Origin: Stomoxys calcitrans
Lineage: Eukaryota > Arthropoda > Insecta > Diptera > Muscidae
Reading direction: 5' to 3'
Assembly: GCF_963082655.1 (NCBI RefSeq)
Contig: NC_081553.1
Span: 193,133,373-193,197,372 of the forward strand
DNA: 64,000 nt
The notes under the pieces were generated by a model. That model had not been told where the DNA came from. It searched no databases and saw only the letters and a program-made list of their open reading frames with translations. This document shows, one piece after another, positions 10,027 through 20,935 of the stretch; the first letter of the stretch is position 1; each line of letters opens with the position of its first letter. The position numbers and the translations under genes are program-made.

Positions 10027-11010
10027 AAAAAAAAAATTATAAGAATTGCGCCCTCTAGAGGCTTAAGAAGTCAAGATCCCAGATCGGTTTGTATGGCAGC
10101 TATATCAGGTTATCGACCGATTTGAACCATACTTAAGACAGTTGTTGGAAGTCATGACACAACACTTCATGCACCATTTCATCTAAATCGTATAAGAATT
10201 GCGCCCTCTAGCGGCTCAAAAAGTCAAGACCCAAGATCTTTTTATATGGCAGTTATATCCATTTTTGAACCGATTTGTACCATACTTAGCACAGATGTTG
10301 CAAGTCATAACAAAACACCTAGTGCTAAGTTTCAGCCAAATTGGATAAAAATTGCGCCCTCTAGAGGCTTAAGAAGTCAAGATCCCAGATCCGTTTATAT
10401 TGCAGCTATATCAGGTTATCGACAGATTAGATTTGAACCATACTTAGCACTGTTATTGCAAGTCATAATAAAGCATCACATGCAAAATTTCAGCCATATC
10501 GGAGAGATATTGCGCCCTCTAGAGGCTCAAGAAGTCAAGACCCAAGATCGGTTAATATGACAGCTATATCGGGTTATGTACCGATTTGGACCATACATAG
10601 CACTGTTATTGGAAATCATAAAAAAAAACACCTCAAGCAAAATCTCAGCCAAATCTGATAAGTATTGCGTTCTTTACTGGCTCAAGAAATCAAGATCCAA
10701 GATCGGTTCATATGGCAGCTATACCAGGTCATGAACCGATTTGAATCATACTAAGCGCAGTTGTTGGAAGTGATACCAAAATACAACGTGCAAAATTTCA
10801 GTCAAATCGGATGAGAATTGCGCCCTCTAGAGGCTCAAGAAGTCAAGACCCAAGATCGATTTATATGGCAGCTATATCAAGACATGGACCGATTTAAACC
10901 ATACTAAATACACTAATTGGAAGTGACATAAAAACACTACGTGCAAAATTTCAGTCAAATCGGACGAGAATTGCGCCCTCTAGAGGGTCAAGAAGTCAAG
11001 ACCCACGACC
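10027..11010 (-). mobile_element. DINE-1/Helentron-like element, array part (subfamily 1)
   Basis: Six to seven diverged units of the 150-bp internal array show GCGCCCTCTAGAGGCTCAAG and GATCGGTTTATATGGCAGCT hallmarks, in minus-strand element orientation. The 3' terminus with the stem-loop is missing at the left edge (10027 begins mid-unit). At the right edge the array abuts, near 11010, the 5' block of an oppositely oriented copy, so the 5' block of this copy is lost. Confidence 0.8.
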
Positions 11011-11512
11011 CGATCTAGCCATGTCCGTCCGTCAGTCTGTCGAAAGCACTCTAACTTTCGAAGGAGTAACGTTAGCCGCTTGAAATCTTGCACAAATACT
11101 TGTTATTAGTGTAGGTCAGTTGGGATTGTAAATGGGCCAAATCGGTCCAGGTTTTGATATAGCTGCCTTATAAACCGATCTTGGGTCTTGACCTCTTGAG
11201 CCTCTAGAGGGCGTAATTCTCGTTCGATTTAACTGCAATTTCGCACGTAGTGTTTTGGTATTAGTTCCAACATCTGCGCTCCATTCTTATCCGAATGGAC
11301 TGAAATATTACACAATGATGTCTACAATGTTCAGGATTCAATTCATTTATGGTCCTACATGGGACTACAACTTGATATAGCTCCAATAACATAACATTTC
11401 TTATACTTTATTCTTTGTTTGCCTAAAAAGAAATACCGCTCATAGAACTCGACAAATGCTATCCATGGTATATAAGATTCAGACCTGCCGAACTTAACAC
11501 CCCCTTAAGATT
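11010..11512 (+). mobile_element. DINE-1/Helentron-like element, short internally deleted copy
   Basis: Starts inside the 5' block (GATCTAGCCATGTCCGTCCG) and runs through a single array unit, the pre-terminal segment (GAACTCGACAAATGCTATCC) and a mutated stem-loop end (CAGACCTGCCGAACTTAACA). The extreme 5' palindrome is missing. It lies back-to-back with the minus-oriented array at 10027-11010. Confidence 0.78.
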
Positions 11513-13749
11513 TTTTTTTTTTTTTTTGACATATTTTCTATACTTTCATCCACATTCCAATTTAGACTCTCTTATTTTACACCTACTTACCCTTCTTTTG
11601 AGTCCTATATTCTCTTGGTATGTTTAAGGGGATCTCTGCTCCGAATTTCTAAGAAATTTCTAACAAAATTAATTTTTATATCAAAATTTTCCTTCTTTAA
11701 TTTGCTTTTTGGCATCTCCCATTCAAAGGATCAAAATATGTCAACATTTCTGAAAAGTTTTTAAAAACGTTTTGCTGCTTTGAATATCTTTGTCGCTATG
11801 ACTTTGCCTGTACCAACAGGCGCAAACAAAAGAAATTCCTTGGAATGACTTACCTCTCACTGATCTGCCACCTAATGAATATGCATAGGCCATAAGCCAC
11901 CCAGGAAAGTACAGTCAGTCATACTGTGCAGAGAAACACTGCAAGAATACATAATTTTTGTATTTGAAAGAACCCAGAAACTTAAAAAGGATACCTTTTT
12001 TGGCCAAGAGCAAACCAAGCAACAACACAGATAAGAGACCAAGGCAGGGCATCCATCCACACAACAAACTGCGTCGACTTAAATCAAATAAACCCCCCCA
12101 CCCCCCAACCAAACAAAAAGGAAGATAACAAACCAACTTGAAAAACAACAACAACAACAACACCAAAAAGTCAAGGCAACGAGTGGGAATGCACATGAAA
12201 AGGATCGTTGGCCAAGGCAAGAAGGATGGATGATCAAAGGACAGACCTGGAGGAGTAGGAGAAAGAATGAAAAAAAAAAGCCATTACAGCACAAAACAGC
12301 GACTATGTATCCTCTGAATCGTGGAAATTCAAACTCCAAACACGTTGTCCTCTGGTTGCATGTCCGTCCTTCTGTTTGTACAATCCTCCGTCTGTCTGTC
12401 TGTCGGTCTATCTGTTTGCTTGCCAGTTTTACGAGTTCTTTGGCAGTTTATCTTAAACAAAACGATCCCCTTTTTTTTGGCTTACTACGAGGAGTTGGTT
12501 GAAATGTTGAAATCATGCTCAAGCGATTGCATCGTTTTCGGATCGATGTATGTGTGTGTGTGTGTATTGATTGCCTTTGTATTGGTAACACAGGCAGGGT
12601 ATTTTTCAAGATTTTATGGTGGAAGGACATTAATGTGATTTTGACTGGCTACAATTTGTTTATTTGATACACCAAACTCAGTGATCGATCGTCCATCGAG
12701 CTCCACCACCACTACATACAGCCATCCCTACTGTGTAGAGACATTTGTGTGCATTGGAATGCCAACGAAGTGTGAGCTGGAGTTGCGATGACGCTAGCGA
12801 TGATGGTATCAGGCACAGTGTTTGGAAACTGAAAATTGAAATCTTAAAGATGGAAAGGTAAAGTATTTGATTCCAAATATAACTTTCCGGTCGCAAACTT
12901 CCAAGAAATACTTGGGGATTTTTCAAGTTGAAGAGTTCGACCAGTTTCTTGATTACAATTTTGATTTAAAATTCACACACCACATTCAAGTACCTTTAAT
13001 TAGAGAGGCTTCTGGTCCTAGTCGCTCATTATTTGCCATTCACAAAACTTAAGGTAGGGCTTTGAACTTCTTTGTTTATTTGACAGTTCTACAAAGGAAA
13101 TCTGTCAAATAAACCTATCTCAAACCTACTCTCAGAGTTTTGTGAATACCGGTGTTAGTTTTTAATTTCTTCTCAATGAACACAACACTGTGCTGTAGGA
13201 TGATAATACTGCCTCTGTTGTAATTTTCTCATTTTTATTGTAGCAACTACGAGGATTCAACATCCCACCCCATTTTCAGTCAACTTGAAACAGGTTTCCT
13301 TTGGCCATCTTCCTGCATTGTTAGCAGCATTCAATGGGACAGCGAGAGAGCGAATGCCTGACCAAACTCAACGACTCCTGGCAAGTCATGAAATACCAAT
13401 ACCAGAAACAGGCAACAGGAATCACTGCGCCTGGGATATTCAACAAAACATTTATGAAAGTCCAAACCAGTTTGAAAACAGTTCAGTTGCCTTGGTTGGT
13501 TTTGTGATCTTTGTTGTCCTCATTGTCGACTTTCCAAGTTGAAAAATTTACCTGCAACTCCAGTGGACTCTTTTTGTGGAACAAAACAAGGGTCCTATGC
13601 CAGTCGTTTGGTAGGTTAACCATTTTGAGTTTGTAGTATCTTAATAATTGTTTGCTTATTTGTTTTCATTTCATGGATGTGATGTGCCTGGAGTGCTGCC
13701 ACATAAACAGTGTTGCCACAAGAATTCAATTAAATGTAATAAAAATTAA
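11513..13749. other. No gene seen; low-copy spacer
   Basis: Contains poly-T at 11511-11527, a C-rich stretch near 12090-12105, a short GT run near 12548-12564 and a fold-back at 13038-13147 listed separately. Short frames such as 13285-13542 are not recognised; with no splice context or similarity I do not call them genes. Confidence 0.45.
13038..13147. repeat. Fold-back (inverted repeat) of about 110 bp
   Basis: Outer arms ATTCACAAAACT (13038-13049) and AGTTTTGTGAAT (13136-13147) are exact complements. Inner arms GTTTATTTGACAG (13074-13086) and CTGTCAAATAAAC (13102-13114) are also exact, with a 15-nt loop. The intervening segments pair partly. It may be a tiny MITE or a hairpin-forming transcript; neither is proven. 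Confidence 0.7.
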
Positions 13750-14372
13750 ACACCATAGGATGGTGTCGAAATATATCCTAACGTTCGAAGGAGTAAAGCA
13801 AGCTGCTTGATTTTGATGGGATATCAGCCAATATGGGTCCATGTTTCATGAAACATGGATCCCAATATGGGTCCATGTTTCATTATAGCTGCCATATAAA
13901 CCGATCTTGGAACTTGGCTTTTTGAGCCACTAGAGGGCGCATTTCTCATACGTTGTGGCTGACATTTGACATAAAGTATTTTGTTATGACTCCCAACAAC
14001 TGAGCTAAGTATGGTTTAAATCGGTTCATAACCTGATATAACTCCCATATAACTCCAATATACGAGTCTAACATGGTCTGAAGCGGTCTATAGCCTGATA
14101 CAGCTCCCACATAAACCGATCTCCCGATTTTACTTCTTGAGCCCCTAAAGGGCGCAATATTTACTCGAATTGGCTTTACACAATGGTCTATACTATGCTC
14201 TCCAACATTCATAACTTGGTCGCCAATCTCCAATAGCATAGAAATTCTCTTCTCTTATCCTTTGTTTGCCTAAAAACAGATACCGAGAACTCGACAAATG
14301 CGATCCATGGTGCAGGGTATATAAGACTCGACCTGGGCGAACTTAGCACGCCTATACTTGTTTGATATCCGA
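13750..14372 (+). mobile_element. DINE-1/Helentron-like element, degraded 5' end
   Basis: Begins with a remnant of the 5' palindrome (CACCATAGGATGGTG), then jumps to TAACGTTCGAAGGAGTAAAG of the 5' block. About two array units follow, and it ends with GATCCATGGTGCAGGGTATA, a partly ruined stem-loop (GACCTGGGCGAACTTAGCAC) and ACTTGTTT. It shows the 3' end lying 3' of the array, the same order as in the reference copy at 32724-34504. Confidence 0.8.
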
Positions 14373-14394
14373 AGGAGGGTGGACCTTCCTTTCT

Positions 14395-14754
14395 TTCAGA
14401 ACGCATGATCTTGGAGATGGGCCCACCGATTTTAGCGAAATTTTGGATGTCACCTTATGGTAGCCAAAAAACCCCAAATGACATAATATCTTGTCATCAA
14501 ATAACGAGGGGAACGCCCCATCCCAAAACCCACCCGAACGGACATGTTTACCGATTGGGACAATATGGGTATCAAATGAAAGGTATTTAAGAGTAGAGTA
14601 CGAAATTGGTATACAAATTTCACACAGAGTGTTTGGGGGGGGTCCCGCACCCTAAAAGAACACCAACAGGACACTTTCACCGCTTTGGACAATATGGGCA
14701 ATGTCATAAGGATTAGGTCCAAGGTGTCTGCGGGGCCTCTGCAACCCCAAAAAC
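14395..14754 (-). repeat. Family B repeat fragment
   Basis: About two units of the family B tandem repeat in reverse orientation. ACAATATGGGTATCAAATGA and AGAGTAGAGTACGAAATTGG are the reverse complement of the plus-oriented hallmark (TTTCATTTGAGTCCCATATT). Confidence 0.7.
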
Positions 14755-15680
14755 TCCTATTTTATTTATTTTATTTTAATTTATTTTAAAATATTTTATT
14801 TTTTTTTTTATTTATTTCTATTTAATTTTATTATATTTCATTTTATTTAATTTTATTTAATTTTATTTAATTTAATTTAATTTTATTTTATTTTATTTTA
14901 TTTTATTTTTTTATATTTTATTTTATTTTATTTTTTTTTTAATTTAATTTATTTCATTTTAATTTTTTTAATTTTTTTTTACTTTATTTTATTTTTTATT
15001 TCAATTTATTTTAATTAATTTTAATTTAATTTTATTTAATTTTATTTTATTTTATTTTATTTTATTTTATTTTATTTTATTTTATTTTATTTTATTTTAT
15101 TTTATTTAATTTTATTTTATTTTATTTTATTTTATTTTATTTTATTTTATTTTATTTAATTTTATTTTATTTTATTTTATTTTAATTTATTTTATTTTAT
15201 TTTTTTTTTACTTTATTTTTTTTTTACTTTATTTTATTTTATTTTAATTTATTTTAATTAATTTTAATTTAATCTATTTTATTTTAATTAATTTTAATTT
15301 AATTTATTTTATTTTATTTTTTTTATTTTATTTTATTTTATTTTATTTTATTTTATTTTATTCTATTTTATTTTATTTTATTTTATTTTATTTTATTTTA
15401 TTTTATTTTATTTTATTTTATTTTATTTTATTTTATTTTGTTTATTATTTTTATTTTATTTTAATTTAATTTATTTTTCTTTTATTTTATTTTATTTTAT
15501 TTTATTTTATTTTATTTTATTTTATTTTATTTTATTTTATTTTATTTTATTTTATTTTATTTTATTTTATTTTATTTTATTTTATTTTATTTTATTTTAT
15601 TTTATTTATTTTATTTTATTTTATTTTATTTAATTTTATTTAAATTAATTTTATTTTATTTTATTTTAATTTAATTCATT
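14755..15680 (+). repeat. (ATTTT)n pentanucleotide array, about 0.9 kb
   Basis: An almost pure TTTTA pentamer run, with TTTAA and poly-T variants mainly in the first 500 bp and long exact stretches at about 15300-15460 and 15480-15600. It carries no coding potential, and its length makes it prone to slippage and assembly error. Confidence 0.95.
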
Positions 15681-16556
15681 AAAGCCACATTGGCAACCCT
15701 GTCTTCAGGCTTCGTCTTTTTGTTTGCCGTTCTGAATAGGACACACAGAGGACGAATGCATTTCGAATGTTTGCTCTCAACAAACACTTAGTCAGTCAGT
15801 TAGTCAGCAGGCCTTGGCGACGAAGTGTTTCTCGTACCACCGACTCAGTGGAGGTGGGGTGGCATTCGTCCTATCTCTGTTTGCCCTATCAATGCTCTTT
15901 GTTTGCTGATGGATACAAATGGATCACGTATGCGACGACGACAACGACTCATAAGGAGTATAGGGACATTACGAGTACAGATCGTACATATGTAGTATGA
16001 CTGGCTGAGTATATGGGTGTGTGTGTATAGGTGTGTTTGTCATACCATTTTTGTTATTGTTGTTTATATTTCGTATCTACAATCCTTTCCGTTTAGTGTT
16101 TTTGTTGTTATTTCTTTGATGATGTGGGGACTTAATGTCAAGAATTTTATGTGACTTGATCGCATAGCCATCATTTGGTCGTTTCTTTTTCTCAGTTTCC
16201 TTTCTTTTGCTCCTTGCCTGTTGAGTTTCTTTACAGTACGAGTATGTGATGGTATTTTTGTATTGTTAAGATTTTTTTCGGGACTTGAAATGTTTGCTTG
16301 CCTGTTGCTGGAGTTTTTTTTTTGTTTTGTTTGTTTCTTTTAAATTTTTGAACCTTGTGTAAATATGCACGTGGGGATTTATAGCACCTAGGTGTGGAAC
16401 ATGAAATCGGATAGCCAAAAAACAAAAAATAAGGGATGCGTGGGTTGTCAAGCATCAGAGAATCAGAGATCAATTGGTGAGTTAGCTACAATATTTACGT
16501 ATAGACACATACATATATACAAATGTTAAAGAACTTTATAGATAAGGACAAAAAGT
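15681..16556. other. No gene seen; low-copy spacer
   Basis: Unrecognised sequence with TG-rich stretches at 16010-16045. The 77-residue plus frame at 15767 starts with FALNKHLVSQLVSR and has no recognised similarity. Confidence 0.45.
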
Positions 16557-16571
16557 AAGGAATAAAATAAT
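16557..16571 (+). repeat. 15-bp direct repeat flanking a DINE-like element, left copy
   Basis: AAGGAATAAAATAAT lies immediately before the 3' end of the minus-oriented DINE-like copy and recurs exactly at 18516-18530, immediately after its 5' end. Confidence 0.85.
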
Positions 16572-18515
16572 TACAAGTAAGAGCGTGCTAAGTTCCACCG
16601 GGCCGAAACTTATATACCCTCCACCATGGATAGCATTTGTCGAGTTCTTTGCGCGGTATCTCTTTTTAGGCAAACAAAGAATAATGAATAACTGAACTGT
16701 TATGCTATTGGAGATATATCAATTTACAGTCCGATTCCGACCATACATGAATTGAATGCTGAACATTGTAGAAGTCATTGTGTATTATAACAGTCCATTC
16801 GGATAAGATTTGCGCCTTGTAGGGGCTCAAGAAGCAAAATAGGGAGATCGGTTTTTATGGGAGCTGTATCAAGCTATAGATCGATTCAGACCATATTGCA
16901 CACGTATGTTAAGGGTCACGGGGAAGCCGTTGTACAAAATTTCTGCCAAATCGGAAGAGAATTGCGCCATCTAGAGGCTCAAGATCCCAGATCGGTTTAT
17001 ATGGCAGCTATTTCAGGTTATGTACCGATTTGCGCCATACTTAAAACAGTTGTTGGAAGTCAAAACAAAACACTTCATGCAAAATTTCAGCCAAATTGGC
17101 TAGGAATTGCGCCCTCTAGAGGCTCAAGAAGTCAAGACCCAAGATCGGTTTATATGGCAGCTATACCAGGTCATGAACCGATTTGAACCATACTTAGCAC
17201 AGATGTTGGAAGTGATACCAGAACATTACGTGCTGAATTATAGCCAAATCGGATAAGAATTGCGACCTCTAGAAGCTCAAGAAGTCAAGACCCAAGATCG
17301 ATTTATAAGGCAGCTATATCAGGATATGAACCGATTTGCGCCATACTCAGCACACTTATTGGAAGTGATACCAGAACATTACGTGCTGAATTACAGCCAA
17401 ATCGGATAAGAATTGCGACCTCTAGAAGCTCAAGAAGTCAAGACCCAAGATCGGTTTATAAGGCAGCTATATCAGGTCATGCACCGATTTGAACCATAGT
17501 CAGCACAGTTGTTGGAAGTGATACCAGAACACCACGTGCAGAATTACAGCCGAATTGGATAAGAATTGCTCCCTCTAGAAGCTCAAGAAGTCAAGACCCC
17601 AGATCGGTTTATATGGCAGCTATACCAGGTTATTAACCGATTTGAACCATAGTCAGCACAGTTGTTGGAAGTGATACCAGAACATTACGTGCTGAATTAC
17701 AGCCAAATCGGATAAGAATTGCGCCCTCTAGAGACTCAAGAAGTCAAGACCCAAAATAGGTTTATATGGCAGCTATATCAGGTTATGAACCGATTTGAAC
17801 CATACTTAGCACAGTTGTTGGAAGTGATACCAGAACACCACGTGCAGAATTACAGCCAAATTGGATAAGAATTGCTCTCTTTAGAGGCTCAAGAAGTGAA
17901 GACCCTAGATCGGTTTATATGGCAGCTATATCAGGTTGTGAACCGATTTGAACCATACTTAATACAGTTGTTGGAAGTGATACCAGAACACCACGTGCAA
18001 AATTACAGCCAAATCGGATGAGAATTACGCCCTCTAGAGGCTCAAGAAGTCAAGACCCAAGATCGGTTTATATGGCAGCTATTGTATATCAGGTTATGAA
18101 CCAATTTGGACCATACTTGGCACAGTTATTAGATATCATAAAAAAACACGTTGTGCAAAATTTCATTCCAATCGGATAAGAATTGCGCCCTCTAGAGGCT
18201 CAAGAAGTCAAGACCCAAGACCGGTTTCTATGGCAGCTATATCAAAACATGGACCAATTTGGCCCATTTTCGATCCCAACCGACTTACACTAATAACAAG
18301 TTTTTGTTCAAAAATTCAAGCTGCTAGCTTTTCTCCTTCAAATGCTAGCGTTCTTTCCACAGACAGACGGAAGGACGGACGGACGGACCTGGCTAGATCG
18401 ACTTAAAATGTCATGACGACCAAGATTTCTGGGTTCTTACATTCATATTTCGAGGTGTTACAAACAGAATGACGAAATTAGTATACCCCTATCCTATGGT
18501 GGCGTGTATAAAAAG
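16572..18515 (-). mobile_element. DINE-1/Helentron-like element, near full length (subfamily 1)
   Basis: Read on the minus strand, the element begins at 18515 with a TATACxCxCCACCATAGGAT-like 5' end, has the 5' block (GTCCGTCCGTCC..., GCTAGC) to about 18250, then roughly eight 152-153 bp units, the pre-terminal GATAGCATTTGTCGAGTTCT region and the 3' end with a mutated stem-loop (TTCCACCGGGCCGAA on the plus strand). Array units alternate GCGCCCTCTAGAGG and GCGACCTCTAGAAG variants, so local unit duplication has occurred. It is flanked by the 15-bp direct repeat at 16557 and 18516. Confidence 0.85.
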
Positions 18516-18530
18516 AAGGAATAAAATAAT
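18516..18530 (+). repeat. 15-bp direct repeat flanking a DINE-like element, right copy
   Basis: Exact copy of 16557-16571. It also forms the whole spacer between the 5' ends of the two head-to-head DINE-like elements. Confidence 0.85.
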
Positions 18531-19782
18531 ATTTTTATACCCACCACCATAGGATGGGGGTATTCTAATCTAGTCATTCCGCTTGTTACACCTCAAAATA
18601 TTGATCTAGGACCCCATAAAGTATATATTCTTGATCCTCTCGACGTTCTGAGTCGATCTGTCCATGTCCGTCCTTCCGTCTGTCGAAATCTCAATAGCGG
18701 TCAAACAAGTAAAGCTAGCCGTTTGAAATTTTACACAGATACTTAAAAATAAATGTAGGTCATTGGCGATTGCAAATGGACTATGTCGGTTCAGATTTAG
18801 TTATAGCTCCCATATAAACCGATCTCCCGATTTGATTTCTTAAGCCCATGGAAGCCGCAATTTTTGTGCGATTTGGCTGAAATTTTGCACGTAGTAATCT
18901 GTTATGACTTTCAACAACTGTGTTAAGTACGGTCCAAATCGGTGAGGAACCTGATATAGCTGCCTTATAAACCGATCTCCCGATATGACTTCTTGAGACC
19001 CTGGAAGCCGCAATTTGGCTGAAATTTTGGGCATGGTGTTTTAATTTGACTTGCAACAACTGTGCCAAGTACGGTCAAAATCGGTCTATAATCTGATATA
19101 GTTCCCATATATACCGATCTCCCGATTTGACTTCTTGAGCCCCTGGAGGCAGCAATTTTTGTCCGATTTGGCTGAAATTTTGCGGATGGTGTTTTGATTT
19201 GACTTTCAACAACTGTCTTAAGTACGGTCCAAATCGGTGAGGAACCTGATATAGCTGCCATATATACCGATCTCCCGATTTGACTTCTTGAGCCCCTGGA
19301 GGCAGCAATTTTTGTCCGATTTGGTTGAAATTTTGTATATAGTTTTCTGTTTTGACTCTCAACAACTGTCTTAAGTACGGTCCAAATCGGTGAGGAACCT
19401 GATATAGCTGCCATATATACCGATCTCCCGATTTGACTTCTTGAGCCCCTGGAGGCAGCAATTTTTGTCCGATTTGGTTGAAATTTTGCACATAGTGTTC
19501 TGTTATCACTCTTAATAACTGTGCCAAGTACGGATCAAATCGGCCAAGTACCTGATATAACTGCCATATAAACCGATCTCCGGATTTGACTTCTTGAGCC
19601 CCTAGAAGCCTCCATTTTTGTCCGATTTGGCTAAAATTTTGCACATAGTGTTGTGTTATGACCTTCAGCAACTGTGCTAAGGCGAATCGGTCAATAACGA
19701 GATATAGCTCCCATATTTTCGCAGAATCCGTGGTGGTGGGTTCCCAAGATTCGGCCTGGCCGAACTTAGCACGCTTTTACTT
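18531..19782 (+). mobile_element. DINE-1/Helentron-like element, full length (subfamily 2)
   Basis: Begins ATTTTTATACCCACCACCAT with the 5' palindrome, continues with GACCCCATAAAGTATATATT, GAGTCGATCTGTCCATGTCC and GTCCGTCCTTCCGTCTGTCG (the DINE-1-like 5' block), then about six internal units with exact 153-bp spacing (GATCTCCCGATTTGACTTCT at 19116, 19269 and 19422). The end carries GTGGTGGTGGGTTCCC and TTCGGCCTGGCCGAACTTAG. Units have subfamily 2 bases (CCCCTGGAGGCAGCAATTTT). It lies head-to-head with the subfamily 1 element at 16572-18515. Confidence 0.88.
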
Positions 19783-20935
19783 ATTGTATGTTCATATGCT
19801 CCCCCATATGAAGTATCCCCTCCCGCTCCCTTGAATATATGTCTTCTTGTTGAAGAATTTTTAATTTTTCCAATGTATCATTCTAAAGGATTTTATGAGG
19901 TAAGAAACTTGAATCTTGAAGTTATGACATCATTTGGTAGCATAAAGTGGCATATAACAGCACCCTCCCCCACCTAACGCCTGTCGAGTCTTTGTGACTG
20001 TTTGTGCCATAAGAAATTGAAATTCCCACTCAATAAGCCTGCGGGTGCAAATGCTGCTGGTGGTAGCAGTGGCTGTGTGACAGTGGCTCATTCGTTTATT
20101 GGAAAACAAGGCAAAGGGCAGTTAATGCACCACTCCTCACTGTAATTTTACAAAGCAATTGAAGCATTTAACCCATAATTGAAAGACTTACAAAAAAGAA
20201 AAAGGGTGAGATTACTCACACACACTGTTATAGAAATCCTTAATTCATCCTCAAGCAACAACAATCACTAAACAAACTGACAAGCAGTCATTAAACATTT
20301 GCCACACTCAAACTCTGCAACACATGATTCCCAAAAATAACTTCTGGATTTATGTGGGCGCACTCTTATTCTTATTCCCAGCCAGGATCAAACCACGTGA
20401 CTTTGGAATTTCTGCTTGATTTACTTTGTGCATCACTTATTGTGTTATGCTTTCATTTATTCCATCATTCAAATTAATTTTCAAATGTTTGAAATAGATT
20501 TTTGTTCGTGCAGCAACATATTATGGGGGTCCTATTTCTTATACGAAAAAGGAAAGGGAACCAAGGGATGTGGCCATCAAAGAGCAGATTGAGACCCGCA
20601 GCATATGCTTTGTTCTATTCCAAGCAATAAAAGTATATTTGAATATTCTTTTTCAAAGGACAAAAGATCCTTTAATGTATCACACGCAAATTAGATGAGA
20701 AATAAGGATGTTAAATAGTTTCCATTTGGGAAAAAGGACCCCTATAAAGCTGAGGTATTGAGATTTTGGCTATTGAATAGAAATGCCAAAGTCATATTGA
20801 AAATCGATATTTGTGAATATTGGATTTGGTTATATGGGCATTTTGAGAAGACTTCAACTCTTAATTTATTTAAGCAATAAACGGTACTTTTCGTTGTATC
20901 CTTATTGGTTTCCCTTAACGGATTTTTCAGAAATT
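19783..20935. other. No gene seen; low-copy spacer
   Basis: Unrecognised A/T-rich sequence with no shared repeat detected before the 124-bp array begins. Confidence 0.45.

Noticed and set aside
19075..19671. 198-residue minus-strand frame
   Set aside because: It runs across tandem 153-bp units; a period divisible by three keeps frames open by chance, and the translated text repeats with each unit.
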